Shown here one piece after another: positions 1-11,566 of a stretch of 64,000 nucleotides of DNA. A program made the position numbers and the translations under genes. The stretch is from Abelmoschus esculentus (lineage: Eukaryota; Streptophyta; Magnoliopsida; Malvales; Malvaceae): contig JAUCBN010000006.1 in the NCBI GenBank assembly GCA_035048815.1, forward strand, positions 19,979,001 through 20,043,000. Direction: 5' to 3'. Position 1 is the stretch's first letter, and each line of letters opens with the position of its first letter. The notes beneath the pieces are model-generated. The model was not told where the DNA came from. It saw nothing but the letters and a program-made list of their open reading frames with translations, and did no database searches.

Positions 1-305
1 AATTAAAAATAATTTCATAAACAAGAAATTATTTACCAAACAAAGTATAACATTATGAACTTTTATTTACCAAACATTTAAATTAGTGGATTTGACCGAA
101 AACTTCTTACTCGTGTGTTTAGTTTGGTACAAAATAATTTCTCATTGCCCTTTCGTTTCAAGATAAGCATTAAGCATACATACAACTCCTTAAGAAAATC
201 AAACATAAAGCAACCAAAGATAAACCTATTTACATACTAATCTTCTTCACTCTGTTGCTATCAGAAATCCACATCATTTTCTCTTTGAAAATTTCATGCC
301 AGAAA
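1..305. other. AT-rich flank downstream of the PMEI gene
   Basis: No ORF or recognisable repeat is visible. The part next to position 305 is probably the 3' untranslated region of the minus-strand inhibitor gene that follows. Confidence 0.5.
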
Positions 306-929
306 TTAAGGTAAGTAGTAACCCTGACTCTGAGTCGAGGCATAGTTATTGATGAGAGCAAGGGAATTGCTCGTCAAATGTGCAATTTTAACTATACGTT
401 TCCTTACCATAGTCTTTGCATACCCATTCAAGTGGTTCCCTTCAAATCCATCCATGCAAGTATCCTCATCCGTCAGTGCTGCGCTAACCCAGGTTTGAAC
501 ATCACTCAGTGTAAGAGAAAAGTTTGAGCTGCTTATGTGACTGAGTTCCCCTATAGACTGTTGCAGCTCATCGACGGAGTCGCCTAGCACATCGATGCAA
601 TCGGCCATGGCAGCAGCTACCCTCGGCTCCAAGCCATGGATTCTCGAGATCTTTACCATCAACCTTGAAGTTGATTTGCTGGCTCTGAGGGTCACATTGA
701 GCGCAGTGTGGACTAACAATCTAGGGCTGGTGTTGATTTTGCTTGCATAGATGGAGAGTGAGCGGTAACACAATCCAGGATAAGTTGTGGTGCTGCATGA
801 AGATTTGATGTACTCCATGTTTCTTTGGCTGTGAAATGGCGGATAAGCTAAGGTTATAGGTATGTATGGAGTGAATTGAATGGCAATGAAGAGGATTGCC
901 AGTCCATGGCGTGGAGATGAGCCTTTCAT
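306..929 (-). CDS. Pectin methylesterase / invertase inhibitor-domain protein (21 kDa protein-like)
   Basis: A complete intronless ORF of 207 residues. Residues 1 to about 28 form a hydrophobic signal peptide ending near ITLA. The rest is a plant invertase/PMEI four-helix domain. The four diagnostic cysteines are at 45 and 54 (in SSCSTTTYPGLCYRSL) and at 111 and 158 (in ADCIDVLGDSVDEL and DTCMDGF). In this family they pair 1-2 and 3-4. The DCxDVxxDSVDEL block and the ALTDEDTCMDGFE block are typical of the apoplastic PMEI clade. By family knowledge the protein is secreted and blocks pectin methylesterase in the cell wall. A minority of the family inhibits invertase instead, and sequence alone does not separate the two. 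The ATG at 929 is the first in frame and precedes the signal peptide directly. Length is normal for the family and no damage is seen. Confidence 0.9.
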   Translation of the reverse strand: MKGSSPRHGLAILFIAIQFTPYIPITLAYPPFHSQRNMEYIKSSCSTTTYPGLCYRSLSIYASKINTSPRLLVHTALNVTLRASKSTSRLMVKISRIHGLEPRVAAAMADCIDVLGDSVDELQQSIGELSHISSSNFSLTLSDVQTWVSAALTDEDTCMDGFEGNHLNGYAKTMVRKRIVKIAHLTSNSLALINNYASTQSQGYYLP

Positions 930-989
930 TTTGTTTTTTCCCTCAGGATTAGTAGAAATTTGTTGGGTTTAGAGTGGTGACAGAATGGT

Positions 990-1005
990 TGATTTATAGA
1001 CCAAT
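990..1005 (-). promoter_or_regulatory. Putative TATA box of the PMEI gene
   Basis: On the minus strand the sequence reads CTATAAATC about 65 bases upstream of the ATG, with an ATTGG (reverse CCAAT) immediately before it. Spacing suits a TATA box with a short 5'UTR of about 35 bases. Not experimentally supported. Confidence 0.5.
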
Positions 1006-3880
1006 AATAAGCTTTTTGGTCCTACAAACAAGGAAGAAAAAGCCTGATTTCAAGGAGGAATAAAAAAGAAGTATGATGGCTTAAGAGCAGGAAATGCATA
1101 GGCAAGAAAAGATGCTGGTTAAATAATCAATACAAAGTGTACGATTGTAATTATAATTTTAACAGCTAATGCAGAAAAGTGGAGAAATTGTCCAAGCAGT
1201 AAGAAATGGTATTTTTGAGTACTCAGACTTGTTTAGAGATTTGTTAATCCGTCGAATGATAAAAGATATTCATATTATTTAGTTTTATGTATTTTGAATC
1301 TTGACGTTTATTTTTTTCGAACATAAAAATTTTCTACTTAATAAAAAAAGCAAACTTTTTTTTTAAAATCTGATTTTCGGCATAATCATCGCAGGGGAGA
1401 GGGGAAGTAGAAAGGAAAACGGAAATACCTAACAGTTGACCACTTTTGAAATTTCAAAATTACTAATGTGATATACATCGATATAAATTACTTTTTTTTA
1501 TTGTATTTTTTTTAGAATTCGTATCAAAAAAATTAAGTTTAAGATCAATGTTTAAAAATAAAATTTAGAGAATTATAGACAATTATTTTTAAAGCTTGTA
1601 TTTTAGTGTTTAAAATTTAAGGTTAAGTTTTAAAATTGAACTTTTTAATATTAAAAGGACACCGAAAAAGAATATTTTTTTCCCGATATACATGGTGAAT
1701 TTTGGAAAATATTGTATTTTGGGTTAATATTTTTGGATGTGTATCACATTATCCTATAATTGAGGTTAATATTGAATTTATATATAGATTATGTTAATTT
1801 TTCATATAATATATTATTTATATATATTTATTTTTTTTATGTCACCACTTGTAATTGACGTTTAGATACATGTGATCATGTACACATGACGATTTAATTT
1901 AACATATTCAGACTCTAAACATTATCTGTCTGTAATATTTTGTCAAATCAGTTTTATTCAGCTGACACAATTGATCAATTTTACTATAATTGTTTGTTCT
2001 CGACTCAAATCTTATAATTTAACTCAATATGCAGATAACTTCTTATTTGTAATTTAAATTTTAATAATAAAATATATACATGTGACATCTTTAATGGAGT
2101 ATAATTTTTGTCTTAAATTTTCAATTATAGAACGACGTGTCACCATGTTAACCCAAAATACAGTATTCCGGAAAAATATTCAATGCACATGGCTGATATG
2201 TTGTTGATGTCTTGTGGTTGAATTAGGTTGGCGGGAATTTAGGACAATCAAATTGAAAAACCAGACATCAATAAAGTAGGAAATTTAATTCTAGGGTACA
2301 TGTATAACGTCAATCATTTGGTAACTAATTCAACCATCCAACTAATAAATCAGAATATAATTGAACTACTCCAAGTAAAATATGTTTGAGTTAATGAATT
2401 TCGGGTAAAGGTATTACAATAATTTTGACATATTTATTTTGATATAATAATTAAAAAATAGATTTAATATAATTTAAAAATATTTTAAAAATAATTTTAA
2501 ATTTAAATAATTAAAAATAAATTTATAATATCTTTTAAAGAATTATGATAATTACAACCCATACTTATACATGTTAAAATGTACTGATACTCAAAGCATA
2601 AAACACTTACAATGGCTCTTTTCATAAGAGATAAAATACAAATATGCACATACGCATGTCGATACCAACATAGCCTAAAGAGAAAATTCAACATAAAAAT
2701 TTATCTTCAATGGTTTTAATTTTATTTTAATAGTTCGCAAAAACAAGGAACTCAATAGAGAATATAAAATAACTCTTAAAGCACTAACAACAATTAATGA
2801 TCAAATGATAATATGTCTATGATTATAATTAGTCTTTCGCATTTAAACTCTAATTCTTTGTATATACTAAATTTGTGAGCCAAAATGTTTATGTATATTC
2901 AAGTGTATTAGGTTTTGGGTAAGAGTTAAAGTGTGCAAACGCATACCTTATAAAAAAAATTTTGTTTGCTTTTATTTTTTTGTTAAAGAAGATTCTCAAA
3001 ACTTGAATTGTAAGCTTTAGATGTTAGATTTGGTAAATGGGTCTATGTTCTAAAAGTGACCTCCAAAGTCTGTTAAAAGGGAAAGAAAATTTAGTGATTG
3101 TGAAAAATTCTTAACGGAAAAACTAATATAGCAGGCGCAAGATTTGGTTAAAAATTCAAACCACTCTATAATTATTGTCGTTCTATATTCTTTTACTTTC
3201 CACTTCAAATCATTCATCAAACATCTTTTCTATTACTTAGCGATCAAATCGGTTGAAACATCGAGTCTAACATAATTTTTATATAACATATCATATTTTA
3301 TTTTGGTCCCTCTACTAAATTAGATAAATTATTTTTTTGATAAATTTTGCTCTTTGTATTCTAATAAATCAAAAAACATCAAGAGTTTTCATGTACAAGT
3401 AAGCAATAGCTATATGCAACTCAATCAAAAATTTATACAAGTAAATCTTAAGAACAATTCTATGATCCCTCGATTGTTGACCATATTTAATTTTATCTCC
3501 AAATTTCAACTGAACAATCTTTTTAACCGACCTAATAATAGATTGGGTTCCTCTAGGTCCAGCTACATTGTTGAGGACAAATATTCTACCAAAAAATTTT
3601 AAAAATTTTAGAATAAATATTTTTTCTATTTAAAAATATTTTTATAATAGTAATTAAATAATTTTATTTTAAATTAAACAATTTAAGAATATAATAATAT
3701 TTTAAAATTATTTCTTCATCGTACTTTTTAAAGATAATACACTTACTTTAATACTCGTTACAAGATTTCCCTTCTTCAATTGAGACTTCTTTATAACCCT
3801 TTTCTTCAGAAAAATAATTGGGCACTATTTTGATTATCCATACTTTCTTCCCATTCGATTTACTTTTCCTTCCCTTCTCA
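1006..3880. other. Intergenic, AT-rich, no gene seen
   Basis: Only short ORFs without protein-like composition occur here. The 1,440-2,170 part has hints of a foldback: a stretch about a bound-together ATATTGTATTTTGGGTTAAT near 1,710 recurs in reverse near 2,150, suggesting an old foldback element of about 700 bp. Boundaries could not be fixed. Confidence 0.4.
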
Positions 3881-3884
3881 AAAG

Positions 3885-4420
3885 AGAATTCTCCCCGGGT
3901 GCATTCAGTTAATTTGGTTGGCGGTTGAATCGAATTAACCGAAATTTTTAAAATCTTAATTGTTAACCGAACCAAATTATCTTTAACCAAATTAATCGAA
4001 ACGAAATTATTTTGGCTAATTAACTGAATTATGTTAAAATAACTTTTAACCGAAATTTATTATAAAATTTTGGTTAAATAGGTAATAGGTCACTAAATTA
4101 TATTAAAATAATTTTTTAGTCATTAAAATTTTATTTTATACTAATTTAATAAAAAATTTAATGATAATTTTATAATATAAAAAAATAATGAATATTTTAT
4201 AATTTTTTTAAAAGTTAAATGACTAAAGATAAATATATAATATATATAATATTTAATATATAATAATTTTGGTTAATTCGGTTAATTTCAGTTAATTAAC
4301 TGAATTAACCAATACTCAAATTTTTAAAAAATAATCGTTAATTGAATTTATCAAAAATTAATTGATTAAATTAATCAAAATAATTTTAGTTCAATCAATT
4401 AATTCTATTAAAACCAAATA
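3885..4420. repeat. Low-complexity inverted repeat rich in AATTCGGTTAATT-like motifs
   Basis: The left part carries many copies of (C/T)GAATTAACCGAA-like words (for example about 3,925-4,020). The right part (about 4,260-4,400) carries the reverse complement, GGTTAATTCGGTTAATT. The whole can fold back on itself, with an AT-rich centre. This style resembles the internal part of short non-autonomous DNA transposons. Similar words recur near 16,270 and 47,620. Termini and target duplication were not resolved. Confidence 0.45.
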
Positions 4421-4499
4421 ATGCACGCATTTATCTCCGCCCACCGAATTTTGTAGTCCCATACATCTATTAAAGACTTGCTCTGTCATTACTTCCTTG

Positions 4500-5012
4500 G
4501 TTTTATAGGCCTCTCTTCCAGCCCAACAACTGTAGCCTCTTCAACGAGCGGATTCTGAAAATGGAAGGATTCAGACGAAGAATCCTGTAACTTGTCGTTA
4601 TCATGGACCGACATATTATCCCTACTCTGCCTCTCCTCACCCACCCCCACTAGTCATAACGTATCTGTCAAGGAAACCAATTTCAATGATGCGAATGTTG
4701 TAATTATTATTGTCCACTTCAATCAACATCCTCTCCTTAATTCTTGGAAGCTGAGTTGTGATCAAAATGGAAACTTTTTCACAATCTGTAGAATGACATT
4801 TTTTCAGCCAAAGCTTCAAAAGTTCCCCAATATTCTGCTATCCTCTTTAAAGCAACTTGGTTCCGGCAATCAAGGTAACCCGTTCCAACTGTTCTATGTC
4901 TTTCGACCAAGGTCGAACTTCCGAGAAAATTACCTTCAAGTATGACCAGTCCAAGTCCTCTAACATTGTAAACAACTGATCATCTTCGAAGGATAATAAA
5001 AAAGTTGCCCTC
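4500..5012 (-). pseudogene. Decayed LINE ORF1-like (DUF4283/RNA-binding) fragment
   Basis: Reading the minus strand downward from about 5,012 gives a chain of protein-like segments in shifted frames. The first, starting MRATFLLSFEDDQLF, contains SYLKVIFSEVRPWSKDIEQ and ends at a stop. The second contains RNQVALKRIAEYWGTFEAL. The third contains STDCEKVSILITTQLPRIKE and then IRIIEIGFLDRY. The pattern of a W-S-x-x-IEQ block, a LKRIAExWGTFEAL block and a DCEKVSILI block is what plant LINE first ORFs (DUF4283-type proteins) look like. There are at least two frameshifts and no intact reading frame, so it is a dead fragment. No reverse transcriptase was found next to it. Confidence 0.6.
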
Positions 5013-5019
5013 ATTTTCT

Positions 5020-8000
5020 ATTGTCATTTCTTGAAATTTTGTCTGCAAAATTTAGACGAATTCTTATTGACTCATTGTCATTGTCATTACAGTTAGATTC
5101 AAGATCTGTTGCTTGAAAGTCTATTTAGGTAAGGATACCTTAAGAGTTGAATCAATAGAACCTCCAATCGTCAAATGTTCTGTTCAAAAGAAAAGAATAG
5201 GAATTATAATAAATTTCAATACAGAGAAATAATTTTTTTGTTTATTACTGATAATTTTTGAAACTAGATTAGTTCAATTTTGAAAATTTTAGTAAATCCG
5301 TTAAAACGTTAAGATAAATCTTAAAATAAATTTATTTGCTATTTCTATCACGGTTGAATGACTTCAAATCAAAAGAAAGATAAAAAAGAATTTTGTCTTA
5401 AATTTTTTATCAAAGTAATCGATTCAAGACGACACAAAATAATAAAAATTAATTGTGAGAACTAAGTTAAAGTTGAAATGAGAATGTTGAGACATGCGAA
5501 AGCAATTTCCTTAAGAAAATATTGATCACTTTGCGGTGTTTGAGTTTGCTTGGTCATTCCTCTCCTAAGATACAAGTCAACAATAGGAAAATCTTTAATA
5601 GAAACACAAATTGTAAAAATTTTAAACTTGAACTCTTATTTTGGCTTATCACGATAAAAAAAACGAGAGAGAAAGAAAAAGGTTTTAAGTGAGTTGAAAA
5701 CTAAATGTCATTCATATTTATAAGAAAATTTAGGTAAAACAAAGTAAGGAATATTTCGAACTAAATATTCCCTTTTCAATTTTATAAATAATATTATATT
5801 AATTCGAACTAAATATTCGTATTTAAGAAAAAAATTTAACCAGAATAAGTAAAATATCCACAGCCCTACAAAAAACTTGATCGATCTAAACATTCACATC
5901 TCCTACATCTTGCAACTACACCCAACCCAATGATTAGATTCGCATCCTCCCCTATACATAAGTTACAGTGTCAACTCAAGTCAATAAATGATCATAATGT
6001 GCGTAAGTATATATAAATACTTTTCACTTTATTTATCTCATTCATGTGGGTAAAAAGTTTTCATTTTTTTACTCTATTCACAACCTCCTTACTTTAAGCA
6101 TCAATTTTTTATTCATTATTTAACCATTTTAAGCATATGAGATAACGTTGTAAAGATCTTATAGAGTAGAATAAGAATCAATGAATTTCTTATTTGAATC
6201 TTCATCTTTAATCTTTCGAAATATGACTCAAAATTGCCCATTTCTCGCTATTTTTTAACGAATTATTAATATTCTTAATCCTTTGACATTACACATACCT
6301 TATAGATAAAGAGATTTAAACTTGAATCCTTTAATATTGATTTTCGAAAAAATATATTTTTTTATTTTTATCAAAAATAAATTTGAAATAATAAAAAAAT
6401 TATAACGCACCCAACGTAGCCCGAAATATCCAACGAGCCCACGAGTCTCACAACGGGTCACCCACGCAGACCCTTACTAATTACGATGCATATTTCCTTT
6501 AGAAGTTAGATTAATGATATGGATGATTAATAATGAAATAGATGATTTTCATTGGTTAGAGACTATAGATGACATGATTAATCGGCTCATGATATAATCT
6601 CTCTTATAGTCTCATCTGGACTGTTACCAAAGTAGTGTCACCTTTTGGGCTTGGATGGTCCAGCTAGACCTGCAATAGGCTTCTTGTTTGTAAGCTTGGC
6701 AAAGCTATATCATACCCAACTTATATTCCTATTCACACATTTTACCAGAGCAGGTTAAAATTTAAGTTTTAAAAACCCTAAATTTTAATTCGAGATTCAT
6801 CGATTGATTGAATGATGAAGGATGTCCATATTACTTTATTTTATATATATTCGATTTATCTTTTACTAAAAAACCAAAATCTGATATCAGAGGGGCCTAA
6901 TCTTTTAAAATCAACCAAATAAAGATTTTTTACTAAAACATAAAAATTTAACTTTTTTAACGCTAGAGGCTCAAGTGGATTCCCATATTTTATTGAAAAT
7001 GAGATTTTTTATTATAAATCTTATGTGAAATTTGGATTGAAATTTAACAAATTTTAAAATATGTGATTAAAATTTTTAATTGAATTTGTTTTCTTTTCTT
7101 GGTTGTGTGTTCAATACACATTAAAAATATTTTTTTTCTCTCTCATAAATAGGAATTGATAAAAAAAAAGTAAACTATGTTGTGCACTACCAAACTATTC
7201 GGTCATTTATTTTTATCATCAAACTTTTAATTGGTCTAAACTTATTATTAAATATTATTTTTAGATTCGTTTATATCATCATGTCGTTAATTCTTTAACG
7301 TCGTGATAACATAGATGCTAGTTTAAAATGACATCATTTTAATTTTGTTATTTTGATAATAAATGACACAAAAAGATGTCAAATTTATGATCATTGGATG
7401 AATGTGATTATATGTTTGACGTCGTTTTGATCCATTTAATATCAAAATAACAAAATCAAAACAAATATTGTTTTGATTTAAATTCTTGTCATTACGAGAT
7501 CGTTTTAATCATCGTTTTAAATTATTAAAATCTGATATAAGCAACTTTTAAGTTAAAATCATATTTAACTGTTAAATTGAAAAAAATAGTTTTAATTTAG
7601 GATGAGTCTACAACGAACGTCGAACATCGTTGAATCCACTAGCATTAAATACCGTTGAACATTATTAAATAAATGTCTTAATATTACCGTTAATATTGAA
7701 AATTTATTTTAATTTTTAGTAAAAACTCAAATCCATACCTAGTATATGCGTTTACTATCCAAACCAAAATATTAAATATACAAATAAATGAATATTTATT
7801 TGCTTGTTGGTTTTGGTTTCTATCATTGACTGAAAATTAATTTATTTGGTCAGAAAAAGACTGCAGACTATTCATTTTTCTAGTAGCCAAAGGCACCCAA
7901 TTCATTAGTCTTGCTCTTCTAAGCTTCTAGTGTTTTGGAAAATTCAAGTGGAATTGACTTTTCCTATACTTTCTAGACTCCGTAAAACTGGTAAAGATGG

Positions 8001-8380
8001 ACACACATATAATTCAAGATCATTAATTTACTAACAAAAGGGCGTATTTCCTGTTAACATGATTGATTTAATTAATAAATAGTTTTAGATTATTTAAATA
8101 AATTTTAAATTCAAAATTACATAGATAAAAAATTATCTACTGAAATCAAATATATAATACGGATTAATTTAGATTAATTAAGACAAAATACTAAAAAACC
8201 GAGATAAATAAAATCTGTCTTCCTATCGCATTGATGGTAGATAACAGTTTAGAGATTAAGACAAGCTAATAATTAATAATTTAGTTAAGAAAACCACAAT
8301 GATTTTCCTACGACAAGACTAGTTCATTTTGACCCCCAGTACGATTTCCGATTGAGAAAGATATTTTTATAAAAATATAT
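5020..8380. other. Intergenic, AT-rich, no gene seen
   Basis: ORFs are short and of low-complexity composition. A GC-richer patch at about 6,400-6,480 contains repeated CCCACG/CCAACG words but no recognisable gene. Around 7,190-7,600 is a stretch resembling the ends of non-autonomous DNA transposons, with repeated words on the theme CGTTTTAATC and CATCATTTTAATTTTG. No termini could be defined. Confidence 0.4.
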
Positions 8381-8389
8381 ATAATTAGA

Positions 8390-9400
8390 GGTTTTTAACG
8401 GGTTAAACAGTTCGTGAGTTGTTTGAATTCGATTCAATCAAAACAAGATAAATATTTGATTTAAATTGATTTTATTCGAATTTGAACTCAATTAGAGACT
8501 TTAACGAGTTGAATCGAGCAAAGTTTAACTTGACTTGATAAGTTCGGGAGCAATTCGTTAATTTTTTAAACTATTTTTTTATAATTGTTTTAAAATTATT
8601 TCATTCAAAAAATAAACCTAAATAATAATTATTAATTTAGTAGTTCAAACTTGACAAATAATTTATATTGAATAAGATCTATTGATTGACCTAGTGATTA
8701 AGGATACTCATATTATCACATCTTCTATGGGTTCAAATTTGGTATGAGAATATAATATCTATTTAATTAGAAAATTAATTTATATGAATGAATTAGCATT
8801 AAACATTAAATTATTTAACAAAATTTTAAATTTAATATTATTAAATGAGTATTTAAATCTAATCCTTTTCTTTTTTACATTTTTAATTAATTATATATAT
8901 ATATAACAAAAAAATTATTTAACGCTTTAAATAAAATAAAAAAATTATAGTTTATATTTATTAACACTTAATATTATACATTTATCCACACTTTAAAGTA
9001 ATCAAATCATAGGCTTTGTAAATTATATGTCAAGTAAACATCAGGTTAAGTCGATATCAATTTAGGTTAACAATAAGTCGGGTATAAAATAAATCTAGTC
9101 AATTAATAAGTCGAGTTCAAAATAAGTCGGATAAAATTGAATATCAAATCGATTATGTTTGTGTTTGTTTCATTCGGATTTTAGATTCAAAGTAACATGT
9201 TCAATTCGAATTCAGGCCATTTTCGATGCGATACAAATCAAGATCTATTATTAGTGTAGTAAATCAAACTTGTGTTCAAATCATTAACAATTAATTATAG
9301 ATCAATTTCAGATTTTTGTATCCTCGAATAAAACTAAATTTTAAATTAAATAAATTTTAATTTAATTTTCGAGTTAAACTTTTATATCCCTGTTTATACG
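8390..9400. repeat. Diverged GAGTTCGAATT-type interspersed repeats
   Basis: Two diverged repeat segments. At about 8,400-8,560, words such as GAGTTGTTTGAATTCG and GAATTTGAACTC occur. At about 9,050-9,390 a second family appears (AAGTCGAGTTCAAAATAAG, then TAACATGTTCAATTCG, then TATCCTCGAATAAAAC). The second family has a better-kept relative at 45,055-45,420, where the same three words occur in the same order. Confidence 0.55.
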
Positions 9401-9568
9401 TTTTTAACTTATGGCCAATGCCAGTCCTAATATCAATTTAAAGAAAGAAAGTCCAGTTACGGCAAATACTGGAGCGTGTAAATCAACGACCAGTAAGAGC
9501 GCGTTTATAGCTTATATTCTACTGTACCCTAATTGTCATTGTTTGACGAAAGCACCAAAAAGGACAGC

Positions 9569-9640
9569 ATATAAGCGAGGGCGTAGCAGCCATGCCAGGC
9601 AAGAGAAAATAGAAAGAACAGAAGAAAAAAAATCATAAGC
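9569..9640 (+). promoter_or_regulatory. Core promoter and 5'UTR of the lipid-transfer protein gene
   Basis: A TATAAG-like element at about 9,570 lies 71 bases before the ATG. This suits a short leader. The ATG context is AGCATGGCT, with G at +4 followed by GCT, which is typical of a strong plant start codon. Confidence 0.45.
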
Positions 9641-10750
9641 ATGGCTCCTAAGATTCTAATGATGGCGGTTGTTGTGATGTTGGCTGCGACGGCAAGAGTA
9701 ACGGATGCGCAAGCGTCGTGTGCGCAGAGTCTGGTTCCTTGCGCCCCTTACCTTACCAACACCACCGCCCAACCAGGCAACGATTGCTGTAACCCCATCA
9801 GAGAAGCGGTGGCTACACAACTTACATGCCTTTGCAACCTTTTCAACGATCCTTCTTTGCTGAGTGCTTTCAACGTCTCCATCCCTGATGCTATGAGGAT
9901 CGCTCGGGATTGCGGGGTCGGTGTTGATGTCAGCGCCTGCAACAACGGTATGTTTCTACACCATCAGTCACCTCCTTATATATGTATGATATGTTTGGAT
10001 ATAAATTCAGTTACTTCAATTTTAAAGAAAATAATCAGAGGCATAAATTGAAAATTTAGAATCGATTATTTATAAAAAATATTTTAAAATTGAAACTTTT
10101 TAATTGAAATAATGATAAAATGTATTTTAATTCTTTTAAAAATGTATTTTTTGTTGTCTCTATTTGTATTTAGAAAATTTTGAATTATTCTTTTAATAAA
10201 TAATGTTGACTTCTTTCACGGGATTGATTTTTATTTTAGTTCAAAAGTATTTTTTTAGTTTAGAGTACTTTTGATTATTCATTTTCCGATATCGGATCGG
10301 ATTAAATTTGATTTTTTGAATACTTAAGTCTTCAGATATATAATATAATGATCTGTATTCGATTCTAAAAAACGAATATTTATATATTTGAATATTCAAT
10401 TATTCGAAAATATAACTTTATTAAACTAATTTTTCGAATTTAAAGATTGTATTTATAAAAATTTTAAAAAATCAAATATAATAAATAACAAATTACTAAG
10501 CACAACAACATTCACTTTTATAAATAACAAATTACTTGATCAAATGTTATCTGCTTTTTACTTGTGAGATAAGGTTGGATGAGCAGACTAATTATTTGTT
10601 ATAAATTTTGTTCTCTGTACAGCTACTTCTCCTACATCTGCTCCACCACCACCACCAGGCCAACGAGGTGACGATGGAGGCGCTGACAGGGTTGCGTTGA
10701 CTGGAATCACCGCCTTATTCTTGGTTTTGGTATCTCTAGCGCTGCACTAA
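9641..10750 (+). CDS. Non-specific lipid-transfer protein, GPI-anchored (LTPG/xylogen type), two exons
   Basis: Exon 1 is 9641-9947 and exon 2 is 10623-10750. The intron starts GTATGT and ends GTACAG, in phase 1. The product has 144 residues. Residues 1 to about 23 are a signal peptide. The eight-cysteine fold follows: C27-x6-C34-x14-C49C50-x12-C63-x-C65-x25-C91-x8-C100. After it come a short Pro-rich stretch (five prolines, then a Gly/Asp-rich turn) and a hydrophobic C-terminal tail ending LALH, as expected for a GPI-attachment signal. By family knowledge such proteins sit on the outer face of the plasma membrane, bind lipids, and support cuticle or suberin lipid export or wall signalling. 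The linker is short compared with many LTPGs. Reading exon 1 into the intron would give a 136-residue protein without the tail, which I consider a false ORF. Confidence 0.88.
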
Positions 10751-11078
10751 GGTTGACATTTTCCCTTGCTCAGCGGATGGGTTTTCGCATACTAAATAAG
10801 ACAGATGATTCAGATGTTTAGGCACTACATTTGATTTACAGTGAGATTTTTATCGTTTGAGACTCTCTATATACATTTGTATACTTGTTTGATCAGACTG
10901 TCATGGTTTTATGTCATTCTCATTATCTTCGTACGAGTGAATAAAATTTGATTCTATTTAAAAATTATTATTATTTTAGTTAAAATTATTTGAATAAAAT
11001 TTATTATCCGTTTTAAGTCTATTTTCACCAAATATGTATCACATACTCTATTTTGCCAAATTTTTTCATGGATGAAAC

Positions 11079-11558
11079 TAGGGATGACTATGGATCGGAC
11101 TTTATAAAATTCAAGTTCAATTCAATTAATAATCGGACTTTCAAAAAAATCTAAATCTAAATCAAAGTCCATTTACAAAAATCAAATCTAATCCAATATA
11201 AAATATCTAAATTCTAAATTCAATTATTTTTTAAAGTAACAACTCAAACAAATATCTTTAAATAAAAAAAAATTTATCAAACAAATATTTTTTAAATATA
11301 TAATGCAAACAAATCTCAACAAATATTACAATTCAATATAAAATAAATCAAAGTAACGACTTAAATTTTTTAAATCTAAAAATTTTAATTATTTTTATTC
11401 GAGTTTATATATGGACCAGATTCATGTATAAGGATTTTGATTGAATTCGGACTCGGACATTTTTTAGATTCAAATTCAGACATTTTTTAATCGAATTTGA
11501 TTTATTTTTTCAGATCGAATAGGATTCGAATTAAATTCAGATTATATTATCATCCCTA
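11079..11558. mobile_element. Short non-autonomous element, hAT-like ends (TAGGGATGA...TCATCCCTA)
   Basis: The left end reads TAGGGATGACTATGG and the right end reads ATATTATCATCCCTA, giving an inverted match TAGGGATGA. The flanking 8-mers are GATGAAAC on the left and AATAAAAC on the right, agreeing at six of eight positions, as for an old 8-bp target duplication. The interior carries GATCGGAC/TCGAATTTGA-like words and no ORF. End style and 8-bp duplication fit hAT-type MITEs. Confidence 0.6.
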
Positions 11559-11566
11559 AATAAAAC

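Noticed and set aside
9411..9638. 75-residue ORF upstream of the lipid-transfer protein
   Set aside because: It overlaps the inferred promoter and leader, has no family resemblance, and ends right before the real gene.
9948..10051. Read-through of exon 1 of the lipid-transfer protein into a 136-residue product
   Set aside because: A consensus GTATGT donor follows the eighth cysteine, and a phase-matched exon with a GPI-type tail lies downstream.
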